Below the pieces are notes generated by a model. It saw nothing but the letters and a program-made list of their open reading frames with translations, was not told the origin of the DNA and did not search any database. The position numbers were made by a program, and so were the translations under genes. Positions 25,095-33,091 of a stretch of DNA of 57,039 nt are shown here, piece after piece. Origin of the DNA: Streptosporangium nondiastaticum (lineage in GTDB: Bacteria > Actinomycetota > Actinomycetes > Streptomycetales > Streptomycetaceae); assembly GCF_003011965.1 (NCBI RefSeq), contig NZ_PXWG01000035.1, positions 1 to 57,039 of the forward strand, in the 5' to 3' direction. Numbering within the stretch: position 1 is the stretch's first letter; every line of letters starts with the position of its first letter.

Positions 25095-26930
25095 TCAGTC
25101 CATCGGGATCCCGGCACGCCAGTCCCGCTCCTCCTGCCACGGCGGCTGCCCCTGCTTGCGCAGCAGGAAGCCGCCCAGCGCCAGCAGATCGATGTTGGTC
25201 CGCATGAAGCACGCGTACGCCTCGCCCGGCGTGTTCACGATCGGCTCGCCGCGGACGTTGAACGACGTGTTCACCAGCACCGGGCACCCGGTGCGCTCCT
25301 TGAACGCGAGCAGCAGCCGCCGCAGCCGCGGATGCCGCCCGTCGACGGTCTGCACCCGCGCCGAGCCGTCGACGTGGGTGACGGCCGGGACCGTCGAGCG
25401 GGGCACGTGCAGCAGGTCGAGCCCGCTCACCCCGCCGGGGACGTCCGCGGCGAGCCGCTGCGCCTCCGCGACCTTGCCGACGATCAGCATGTACGGGCTC
25501 TCCTGGCGCAGGTCGAACCAGTCCTTCGCGTCCTCGGCGAGCACCGCGGGCGCGAACGGCCGGAACGACTCGCGGAACTTCGTCCGCAGGTTGAGCGCCG
25601 ACTGCATGCCGGGGTCGCGCGGGTCGGCGAGGATGGACCGCGACCCGAGCGCCCGCGGCCCGAACTCCATCCGGCCCTGGAACCAGCCCACGATCGCCCC
25701 GTCCGCCAGCGCGGCGGCCACCCGCCGCGCCACGCCCTCGAATCCCGGGCGCTCGTAAGGGATCCCGTGCGCGTCGAGGTACGCGCCGATCTCGTCGTCC
25801 GAGAACTCCGGCCCCAGCAGCGCGCCCGCCATCGCGTCGTGCCCGGCGGCGGGGTGGGCCCGCGGCGCGCCCCGCTCGTACGCCTCGGCCAGCGCCGCCC
25901 CGAGGGCGCCCCCGGCGTCCCCGGCCGCGGGCTGCACCCACAGCTCGGTCAGGCCCGCGTCCTCCAGAAGCCTGCCGTTCGCGACGCAGTTGAGGGCGAC
26001 GCCGCCGGCGAGGCACAGCCGGGGCTCCCCGGTCAGCCGTCGCGCGGTGCGCGCCAGCCTGACCATCACCTCCTCGGTCACCTGCTGCACCGACGCCGCC
26101 AGATCGAACTCCCGCTCGGTCAGGGGTCCTTCGGGTTGCCGCCGTGGCCCGCCGAAGAGCTGTTCGAAGCCCGCGCCGGTCATCACCCGGCCCCGCAGGA
26201 ACTCGAACCAGCGCAGGTCGAGCCGGAACGAGCCGTCCGGCTTGACGTCGATCAGCCGCTCCCTGATCAGCGGCGCGAAGCGGGGCGTCCCGTACGGGGC
26301 GAGGCCCATCAGCTTGTACTCGCCCGAGTCGACCTTGAAGCCGCAGAAGTACGTGAACGCCGAGTACAGCAGCCCCAGCGAGTGCGGGAACCGCAGCTCG
26401 GCGAGGTACCGCAGCCGCGTCCCCGCGCCCTGCCACAGCGTGGTCGTCGCCCACTCGCCGACGCCGTCGACGCACAGCACGGCGGCCGACGGGTAGGGGC
26501 TCGCGAAGAACGCGGACGCCGCGTGGGACTCATGATGGCGCCGCGCCACCACCTGCGGAACCGCCGCCCGCCCCGCGGGCCCGGCCAGGTGCTCGCGCAC
26601 GGCCCGCGTGGCGGACCGCTTCCAGCCGAGCCAGGCCGGCAGCCCCTCGACGAAGGACGTGAGGCCGTGCGGCGCGGCCCCCGCGTACGTCGCGAGCACC
26701 CGCCGGAACTTCAGTGCGGGATCCTCGTAGTAGGCGACCGCGGACACGTCACCGAGCTCCGCGCCCGCCTCCCGCAGGCAGTAGCCGACCGCCCCGCGTG
26801 GAAACGACGGGTCGTGCCGTCTCCGGCTGAACCGCTCCTCCTGCGCGGCCGCGACCGGCACGCCGCCGGCGACCAGCGCGGCCGCACTGTCGTGGTAGAA
26901 GGCCGACAAACCCAGAACCAGCTGCGTCAC
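25095..26930 (-). CDS. O-carbamoyltransferase, NodU/TobZ/SxtI type (first of two)
   Basis: A 611-residue protein starting at GTG 26930. It has the two domains of the family: a Kae1/actin-like N-terminal part with FYHDSAAAL and RRHHESHAASAFF (His132, 133 and 136 for metal and nucleotide) and a YrdC-like C-terminal part with MEFGPRALGSRS, FRPFAPAVL and NTSFNVRGEP. It makes carbamoyl-adenylate from carbamoyl phosphate and ATP and transfers the carbamoyl group to a hydroxyl. It is embedded between the 36-aa protein and DUF5989. The acceptor is presumably the RiPP product or a hydroxylated residue on it. Confidence 0.93.
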   Translation of the reverse strand: MTQLVLGLSAFYHDSAAALVAGGVPVAAAQEERFSRRRHDPSFPRGAVGYCLREAGAELGDVSAVAYYEDPALKFRRVLATYAGAAPHGLTSFVEGLPAWLGWKRSATRAVREHLAGPAGRAAVPQVVARRHHESHAASAFFASPYPSAAVLCVDGVGEWATTTLWQGAGTRLRYLAELRFPHSLGLLYSAFTYFCGFKVDSGEYKLMGLAPYGTPRFAPLIRERLIDVKPDGSFRLDLRWFEFLRGRVMTGAGFEQLFGGPRRQPEGPLTEREFDLAASVQQVTEEVMVRLARTARRLTGEPRLCLAGGVALNCVANGRLLEDAGLTELWVQPAAGDAGGALGAALAEAYERGAPRAHPAAGHDAMAGALLGPEFSDDEIGAYLDAHGIPYERPGFEGVARRVAAALADGAIVGWFQGRMEFGPRALGSRSILADPRDPGMQSALNLRTKFRESFRPFAPAVLAEDAKDWFDLRQESPYMLIVGKVAEAQRLAADVPGGVSGLDLLHVPRSTVPAVTHVDGSARVQTVDGRHPRLRRLLLAFKERTGCPVLVNTSFNVRGEPIVNTPGEAYACFMRTNIDLLALGGFLLRKQGQPPWQEERDWRAGIPMD

Positions 26931-26944
26931 GCGGCGCCCCCGGA

Positions 26945-27055
26945 TCAGAACATGGGATAGATGGACGCGTCGTCGGCCGGCTGCGGCTTCAGCGCCCGCT
27001 TGCGGCGCGGGCGCAGGCGCAGCAGCCGCGCCAGGGCTCTGCGGAGCAGTGCCAT
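26945..27055 (-). CDS. 36-residue basic microprotein in carbamoylation cassette
   Basis: ATG 27055 lies behind a strong AAAGGGGGAGG, 22 bp after the SGNH stop and 14 bp before the next start, so it sits neatly in the operon. The product has an Arg/Leu-rich amphipathic N-terminus (about 12 basic residues in the first 23) and ends in QPADDASIYPMF. There is no membrane helix. I do not recognise it. Its position between an SGNH gene and a carbamoyltransferase is where sxt clusters carry small accessory proteins. Confidence 0.7.
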   Translation of the reverse strand: MALLRRALARLLRLRPRRKRALKPQPADDASIYPMF

Positions 27056-27077
27056 GCGAGCCTCCCCCTTTCCGGTG

Positions 27078-27998
27078 TCAGGCGGTGCCGAGGCGGCCGG
27101 CGAGGACCCGGGCGACGGCGTCGTACCCGGCGTCGACGCAGTGCACCCGGTCCACGAACAGCCAGTCCCCGGGCCCGGTCGCCGCGCCGAGCTCCGCGTT
27201 CATGTCGACGAACGGCACGCCCAGCGCCGCACAGCCCTCGCGCAGGGCGGCCGCGTAGGCGCGCCCGACCTCCATCGAGGCGATGTCGTTGTGCAGCCGG
27301 CGCCAGTTGGAGACGTCGTCCAGCTCGTCGAACAGCGCCTTCTCCTGGGGCGCCGGCTCCTCCCGCACCCAGGGCGCGAGCGGCTGCAGGACGAACGTCA
27401 GCCGCGCCCCGAGCGCCCGGGCCAGCAGCCGCCACCCGCCGAGGTGCCGCACCGTCAGTGCCGTGGCGTGCGCGATGCGCTCGGCCGGGGCCGGCACCGT
27501 GGAAGCGTCGGGCGCGGGACCGCACTCGAAGAAGGCGCCGTGCCGGCCGTGCTGCGCCTTCGGCAGCCGGCTGAGCACGAGGTTGTTGACGCCGGAGAAC
27601 AGGACGATCTCCGCCACCTCGGGCAGCAGGTGCTGAAAGAGCGTCAGCAGCATCAGCTCCTGCGCCGAGTTCAGGCTCTGTCCCGCGAAGGTGAGCCAGG
27701 GACGCCCGGGCGCGTGCCGGCTGCCCAGGCGCGAGGCGATCGTGGCGTGGTCCCCGCTCGCCCCCACGCCGAACACGGCGGAGCTGCCGGCCAGCAGCCG
27801 GACGGGCCCCGGCGGGCGGCCGTCGGCGACCGTCGCCGTGCCGTCCGTGGTGTGCGTGACCCGGAAGCCGCACGAGTCGGTGGAGTACACCGGCGTGCGC
27901 TCGTTGCCGTACTGGAAGAAGCCGATGTACGGCTGGTCCTCCAGGACGAAGGTGTAGTGCTCCATGTGGGGGACGAGTTCGGCGCGCGGGGACTTCAT
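27078..27998 (-). CDS. SGNH/GDSL-hydrolase-like protein (SxtL-like position)
   Basis: A 306-residue protein. It shows a degenerate SGNH set: LLAGSSAVFGVGAS (Ser block), FAGQSLNSAQEL (Gly block), FSGVNNLVLS (Asn block) and DRVHCVDAGYDAV (Asp/His block). It has no signal peptide, so it is cytoplasmic. SGNH proteins beside SxtI-type carbamoyltransferases occur in saxitoxin clusters, where SxtL is thought to act on the carbamoyl ester. GAGGAG lies about 11 nt before ATG 27998; ATG at residue 12 is an alternative. Confidence 0.82.
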   Translation of the reverse strand: MKSPRAELVPHMEHYTFVLEDQPYIGFFQYGNERTPVYSTDSCGFRVTHTTDGTATVADGRPPGPVRLLAGSSAVFGVGASGDHATIASRLGSRHAPGRPWLTFAGQSLNSAQELMLLTLFQHLLPEVAEIVLFSGVNNLVLSRLPKAQHGRHGAFFECGPAPDASTVPAPAERIAHATALTVRHLGGWRLLARALGARLTFVLQPLAPWVREEPAPQEKALFDELDDVSNWRRLHNDIASMEVGRAYAAALREGCAALGVPFVDMNAELGAATGPGDWLFVDRVHCVDAGYDAVARVLAGRLGTA

Positions 27999-28044
27999 GG
28001 GGCAGGGCTCTCCTCGGGGATCCGGGCCGGCCGGTGGTGGCGGG

Positions 28045-28974
28045 TCAGTGGGCGGCGGGCGGCAGGTCGTAGAGCGCGCCGGGCCGGTCCTCGCGGATCA
28101 GGTCGGCGTTGACGGCCATGGCGGCGAGCCCCCCGCTGGCCGCGGCCATGGTCGCCTGCTGCATGTTCTTGCCCAGGTCACCGGCCACGTACAGGCGGGG
28201 GAGCGAGGTGCGGCCGCGCTCGTCGGTCTGGACCTCCGTGAGGTCGGCGGCCTGGAGCCAGGGCCGCAGCGGCTCGACGCGCGGCTCGGTGTCCATGTGT
28301 AGGAAGAGGGCCGTGAAGGTGAGCGAGCGCCCGTCCGCCAGGTCGACGGCGACCCCGTCGGGGTGCGCCGACACACTGGTGATCTTGTCCGGGACGGTGG
28401 CGACCCCGGAGGCGGCCAGGAACGCCCGCTCCTCCCCGGGCAGCTCCCGCCGGTCCGAGAGGTAGGTGAGCGAGGACGTCCACGCGGTCAGGGTCGCGGC
28501 GAGGCACTCGCCGGGCACCGCGCCGCCGTAGACGCCGAAGCGCCCGTCCCGCACCTCGTAGGCGTGGCAGTACGGGCACTCGAACACGCCCTTGCCCCAC
28601 AGCGCGGCCAGCCCCGGCACGTCCGGCAGCTTCGAGCGCACGCCCGCCGCGTACACCACCGTCCGGCTCGTGTACGCCCCGGACTCCTTGGCCACGGTCA
28701 CCAGGCGGTCGCCCTCGGGGGCCACGGAGATCACCTCGTCGTCCACGAACTCCACGCCGTAGCGGGCGATCTCGGCGCGGGCGCGGGCGCGGAAGTCCGC
28801 GATGGTCACCCCGTCGTTGGTGAGCATGTTGTGCATGACGCCCGCGGCCATGTTCCGGGCGTCGCCCGAGTCGACGAGCGCGACGCGCCGGCGCGAACGG
28901 CCCAGGTACAGCGCCGCGCCCAGGCCCGCCGGGCCGCCGCCGACGATCACGGTGTCATACAGTTCCGCGGTCAT
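28045..28974 (-). CDS. FAD dithiol oxidase / thioredoxin-reductase-like (GliT/HlmI type)
   Basis: A 309-residue protein with an FAD motif VIVGGGPAGLGAAL, an active CPYC pair (Cys133, Cys136 in FECPYCHAYE) and C-terminal VAGDLGKNMQQATMAAASGG. The second Rossmann loop reads VYGGAVPGECLA and lacks the usual NADPH-binding pattern, as in GliT and HlmI, which use oxygen to make disulfides. It overlaps the MFS gene by 20 bp. In this cluster it probably forms a disulfide between peptide cysteines or protects a dithiol. A plain reductase cannot be excluded. Confidence 0.85.
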   Translation of the reverse strand: MTAELYDTVIVGGGPAGLGAALYLGRSRRRVALVDSGDARNMAAGVMHNMLTNDGVTIADFRARARAEIARYGVEFVDDEVISVAPEGDRLVTVAKESGAYTSRTVVYAAGVRSKLPDVPGLAALWGKGVFECPYCHAYEVRDGRFGVYGGAVPGECLAATLTAWTSSLTYLSDRRELPGEERAFLAASGVATVPDKITSVSAHPDGVAVDLADGRSLTFTALFLHMDTEPRVEPLRPWLQAADLTEVQTDERGRTSLPRLYVAGDLGKNMQQATMAAASGGLAAMAVNADLIREDRPGALYDLPPAAH

Positions 28975-30268
28975 GCTCTCCTCTTTCGGTGTCGGTGTGC
29001 TGCCGCGGCACGCGGGAGGGCTCCGGCTGTTCGCCGGTGAGCACGTCCTGGCGCAGCGGTGCGAGCAGGGCGACGGATCCCAGGATCAGGACGGCCCCGG
29101 ACGAGACGAAGACGGTGGTGACGGACGTGGTGCGGGCGAGCAGGCCGCCGAGGGCCGCCCCGATCGGCATCGTTCCCCACGAGCACAGGCGTGACACGCT
29201 CATCACGCGGCCCTGCAGCTCCGGCGGCGCGAACCGCTGGCGCAGGGACAGCACGGGGATGTTCCAGCTCATCATGAAGACGCCGTTGCAGAAGATCGCG
29301 GCGCCGGCGGCCACGACGTGGCCCGCCAGGCCCAGGCCCACGTAGGCCGCGCCCGAGAGGATCAGCGACCACTGCGCCATGACGAGCGTGGGCAGCCGCC
29401 GGGAGAGCCGCGGCGCGAGCCACGTCCCGGCGACGGAGCCGACGGAGCCGACGGTCAGCAGCAGGCCGTAGCCGGTGGCGTGCAGGTGCAAGGTGCGGTA
29501 GGCCAGCAGCACCAGCATCGAGAACGTCGCCGAGTACACCAGGCCGTAGAGCGCGCTGGCCGCCAGCGTGCGGGTGAGCGCCGTGCGGGTGAGGACGAAG
29601 GAGACGCCCGTGCGCAGGTCCTGCCACATGGAGCGGGCCGCGGACGTGCCGGGCGGGGGAGCGGTGCGCGGCGCCGCCTTGACGCCGGCCAGCCCCAGCA
29701 GGAGCACCGCGGCGAGCCCGTACAGCGCGCCGCCGGTCGCCAGCGCCAGCGTCGCGCCGACGCCGACCAGGAGGCCGGCCAGCGGCGGGCCCGCCATCTC
29801 GTTGAGGATGACCTGCGGCGCGAAGAGCCGGCCATTGGCGTGCTCCAGGTGCTCGGAGGCCACGATGTCGGGCAGCATCGCGGGCGCCGCGGTCTCCGCC
29901 AGCGTCTCGGCGATGCCGAGGACGAACGAGAGCACGAACAGCACGGCCAGCGACGTGCCGGCGGCGAACGCCCCGACGGCCGCCAGCAGCGCGGCCGCCC
30001 GCGTGAGATTGCTGAACAGCAGGATCCGCCGCCGGTCGTGACGGTCCGCCAGCACGCCCGCGGGCAGCGCGAACAGCAGCCACGGCAGCATGTTCACCGC
30101 CGTGAGCCCCGCCACCACCAGCGGCTGCGGGTGGCTCGCGACCACCAGCAGCGGCAGCAGGGTGCGGGTGACGCCGTCCCCGGCGTTGGACGCCACGGAC
30201 GACGACCACAGCCAGCGGAAACGGCTGCCCAGCACGGGCGTGCGGGCGGGTGCACCGGTCTCGGTCAA
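28955..30268 (-). CDS. MFS exporter of the RiPP-like cluster
   Basis: A 437-residue major facilitator protein with 12 hydrophobic segments, starting at TTG 30268 behind GGAGTGAAG. It contains the motif GVLADRHDRRRI between helices 2 and 3 and PELQGRVMSVSRL in the second half, typical of EntS/MefA-like exporters. It is probably the self-resistance and export pump for the cluster product. Its 3' end overlaps the dithiol-oxidase start. Confidence 0.9.
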   Translation of the reverse strand: MTETGAPARTPVLGSRFRWLWSSSVASNAGDGVTRTLLPLLVVASHPQPLVVAGLTAVNMLPWLLFALPAGVLADRHDRRRILLFSNLTRAAALLAAVGAFAAGTSLAVLFVLSFVLGIAETLAETAAPAMLPDIVASEHLEHANGRLFAPQVILNEMAGPPLAGLLVGVGATLALATGGALYGLAAVLLLGLAGVKAAPRTAPPPGTSAARSMWQDLRTGVSFVLTRTALTRTLAASALYGLVYSATFSMLVLLAYRTLHLHATGYGLLLTVGSVGSVAGTWLAPRLSRRLPTLVMAQWSLILSGAAYVGLGLAGHVVAAGAAIFCNGVFMMSWNIPVLSLRQRFAPPELQGRVMSVSRLCSWGTMPIGAALGGLLARTTSVTTVFVSSGAVLILGSVALLAPLRQDVLTGEQPEPSRVPRQHTDTERGEHDRGTV

Positions 30269-30320
30269 GGGACTTCACTCCGCGTCCGGCCGCGCCCCGC
30301 CGCCCCGCCGCCCGGCCCGG

Positions 30321-31211
30321 TCACGACCAACTCGTGAGCCCCAGAAGCCGCTCGCCCAGCGGGGTGAGCTCGGCGCGCCCGTACAGCTCGCGCTCCTTCT
30401 TGCGAGGGCTTCCGTGGTGCTCGTGCTCGTGCGGCGGGATGCGGTCCCGCCAGAACCGTACGCGGCTGTCCCGGAGCGCGGCGTCGTCCTCCAGGGCGGG
30501 CGCCATGGAGATGTACTGTGCCATACGCACCCGGTCCGCGGAGCGGTTCGGGCGCACCCCGTGCGGCAGCAGGCTGTTGAAGATGATCAGGTCGCCGGGG
30601 TCGACGCGCAGCGTCTCGACCGGGTAGCCGGTGATGTCGGGCGTCATCGGGTCGCGGTCGGGGGGCTGTTCCTCCAGCCAGGCGTCCAGCTTCTCGAAGA
30701 TGCCCGGCACGCACTGGAAGCCGCCGATCTCCTTGTTGCCCTCGCTGAGCGAGAGCACCCCCTGGCAGCTGATGGGCAGCGGCCGCCGGGAGGTGTCGAC
30801 GTCCCAGTGGACGAACCCCTCGAACGCGCGGTTGCCGCGGTTCGGCGGGTTGACGTTGGCGAAGTCGATCACGACCCACAGGCCGGTGGTGTCCCAGATG
30901 TCGACGAACGCGTCGTACACGCGCTGCGTCTGCCGGTTGTCCCACATGGCCTGGTGGTTGTAGATCTCCACGAGCCCGCTGTGGCCCGGCAGCCGCTGGT
31001 TGTCGGCGCGCTCCGCGTACCAGGTCGCGGGGTCGCCGGGCGCCATGTCCTCGAACTCCCAGAGCGCCCGCGTCAGCCGTTCGACGTTGTCCGCGGGGAC
31101 GGCCTGCCGGACGACGACGTACCCGCGGGTGGTCCAGTGCTCCCAGTCCTCGGGGGACAGCACGCGCAGCGGCAGCTTCTTGCGGATGTCCCTGAGCTGG
31201 GTCCTCGCCAT
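30321..31211 (-). CDS. Phytanoyl-CoA-dioxygenase-like (PhyH) Fe/2-oxoglutarate oxygenase
   Basis: A 296-residue protein starting at ATG 31211 behind AAGGAG. The iron ligands are visible: HWDVD (His135, Asp137) and the distal His217 in NSLLPHGVRPNRS, with Arg residues after it for 2-oxoglutarate. PhyH enzymes hydroxylate or halogenate small molecules and carrier- or peptide-bound residues. Here it could create the hydroxyl that is then carbamoylated. It lies 36 bp after the second carbamoyltransferase. Confidence 0.9.
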   Translation of the reverse strand: MARTQLRDIRKKLPLRVLSPEDWEHWTTRGYVVVRQAVPADNVERLTRALWEFEDMAPGDPATWYAERADNQRLPGHSGLVEIYNHQAMWDNRQTQRVYDAFVDIWDTTGLWVVIDFANVNPPNRGNRAFEGFVHWDVDTSRRPLPISCQGVLSLSEGNKEIGGFQCVPGIFEKLDAWLEEQPPDRDPMTPDITGYPVETLRVDPGDLIIFNSLLPHGVRPNRSADRVRMAQYISMAPALEDDAALRDSRVRFWRDRIPPHEHEHHGSPRKKERELYGRAELTPLGERLLGLTSWS

Positions 31212-31246
31212 GGTCGGTGCTCCTTGTTCCTGGTCCGGGTTCCTGG

Positions 31247-33079
31247 TCAGGTGATGACGGTCCGCTCGTCGGCCAGGACGACCGCGTCCAGAGCCGTGGT
31301 GTCCAGCAGCTCCAGGGCGTCCCCGAGGTCGTTGAGGATGGGCCGGCCGCCGCCGTTGGCGCTGGTGTTGATGAGGATGGGCAGTCCGGTGCGGCGGGCC
31401 ACCGCGTGGCACAGGCGGTGCAGCAGCGGGTGCCGGTCGGCGTGCAGGGTCTGCAGCCGTGCCGTGCCGTCGATGTGCCGCACCTCGGCGAGCCGCTCGG
31501 CGTGCTCCTCGCGGACGCGTACGGCGAACAGCATGGTGTCCGTGTGGTCGAGCGGGCCGGCGAAGTACGTGCCGGCCGCCTCCGCCGGGCACAGCGGCGC
31601 CACCGGCCGGAACCACTCGCGCTGTTTGATGGTCTGCGAGACGTGGCGCCGGGCGCCGGACCAGTGCGGCGAGACGAGCAGCGACCGGTGCCCCAGGGCG
31701 CGCGGCCCGGTCTCCATCCCGCCGCCCAGCCAGGCCACGCACTTGCGCCCGGCGAGCATGCCGGCCACGTGCTCGGCCAGGGCGGCGTCGCTCGCGAGGG
31801 TCGTACGGGTGTGCCCGGTGCGCGCCGGGCCGCGCGCCGTGAGCAGCGGGCCGCCGTAGGCCAGGTCCGTGCCGGGGCTGCTGCCGGGCACCGGACGGTC
31901 CTCCGCCGCGGCCACGGCCAGCGCAGCGCCGAGCGCGATCCCGGAGTCGTCGCAGCAGGTGGGGATGTGCACCCGGGAGAACAACCCGCTCTCCGCGATC
32001 CGGGTGTTCGCCGTGATGTTCAGGGCGCAGCCCCCGGCGTAGCAGAGCACCGGGTGGCCGGGCCAGCGGGCGTGCAGCCCGGCGACCAAATGGGTGAGGT
32101 CCTCCTCCACGGCCGCCTGGAGCGTCGCGGCCAGGTTCCGGCAGACGGGGTCGCCGGGGTCGTGTCCGACGAGGAACCGGTCCCCGCGCGGCGTGCGGAT
32201 CTCGTCGGGGAACACCCCGCCGTAGGAGTGCACCACGTCGTCGTCGGTGGCGTCGGCCAGCAGCCCGTCCAGATAGCCGCCGGCGTCCTCGTCGTACGGG
32301 TACCAGGTGTCCTCGTAGCGCAGGGCGCTGCCGGCGGGGGCGTCGCCGCGGAGGGGCGCGAGCAGGTCGGGCGCGGTGCGCCGGGCCCGCTCCCCGGCGA
32401 GCATCGTGCGCAGCACGGGCAGGAGGCCGGCGTCGACGGTGCCGGTGGCGGCCAGGCCCAGCAGCTTGCCGGTGTCGAACTGCCCGCCGTGCACCCGGCG
32501 GGCCAGCGCCTCGTAGACCAGCCCGAAGCGCGGCCCCGTGCGGTTGCTGAACGACAGGACAGGGGTCAGCGACGTGCCGTCGCCCAGGCACACCATGCCG
32601 CACTCGGCGTAGTTGCCCGTCCCGTCCAGGGCGAGGGCGATCGCCTTGTCCGCCCCGGAGGTGTAGTAGGCCAGGGCTGCGTGCGCGTAGTGGTGGCGCA
32701 CGGCGATCACGGGCAGCGGGCCGGCCGGGCCGCCGGCGAGCGGCCAGTCCACGGCCTTGACCGGGCGCAGCACGGAGGTGGCCAGCGCGTCGCCCGGGCG
32801 GCCCCAGGTGATGTCCTCGGAGACGAGCTCCACGAGGCCGCCGGGCAGGATCCGGCAGGCCGGCGTGTACCAGTCGGCGACGGCGACCGCGGTGACCGGG
32901 CCGCGCGCCAGCGCGTGCAGCCGGTTCACCCAGCCGCCGACCGACGCCGCGAACCCGGCGTTGCCGCCGCACACGTGGCGCAGCCCCACCTGGCGCTCGC
33001 CCTCGATGACGTGGACGCCCGTCGGCTGGGCCAGGGCCGCGCCCCCGTCGTGCCCGAAGTTCAGACCGATCGTCGGCAT
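31247..33079 (-). CDS. O-carbamoyltransferase, NodU/TobZ type (second of two)
   Basis: A 610-residue protein starting at ATG 33079 behind AAGGGG, 12 bp after the radical SAM gene. It has the two-domain family layout with LNFGHDGGAAL, VRHHYAHAALAYY (His129, 130, 133), GGMETGPRALGHRSLL, WFRPVAPLCP and INTSANGGGRP. It is clearly diverged from the first carbamoyltransferase, with several insertions, so the two probably use different acceptors or sites. Its place between radical SAM and PhyH ties it to peptide tailoring. Confidence 0.92.
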   Translation of the reverse strand: MPTIGLNFGHDGGAALAQPTGVHVIEGERQVGLRHVCGGNAGFAASVGGWVNRLHALARGPVTAVAVADWYTPACRILPGGLVELVSEDITWGRPGDALATSVLRPVKAVDWPLAGGPAGPLPVIAVRHHYAHAALAYYTSGADKAIALALDGTGNYAECGMVCLGDGTSLTPVLSFSNRTGPRFGLVYEALARRVHGGQFDTGKLLGLAATGTVDAGLLPVLRTMLAGERARRTAPDLLAPLRGDAPAGSALRYEDTWYPYDEDAGGYLDGLLADATDDDVVHSYGGVFPDEIRTPRGDRFLVGHDPGDPVCRNLAATLQAAVEEDLTHLVAGLHARWPGHPVLCYAGGCALNITANTRIAESGLFSRVHIPTCCDDSGIALGAALAVAAAEDRPVPGSSPGTDLAYGGPLLTARGPARTGHTRTTLASDAALAEHVAGMLAGRKCVAWLGGGMETGPRALGHRSLLVSPHWSGARRHVSQTIKQREWFRPVAPLCPAEAAGTYFAGPLDHTDTMLFAVRVREEHAERLAEVRHIDGTARLQTLHADRHPLLHRLCHAVARRTGLPILINTSANGGGRPILNDLGDALELLDTTALDAVVLADERTVIT

Positions 33080-33091
33080 TGCCGGGCCCCT

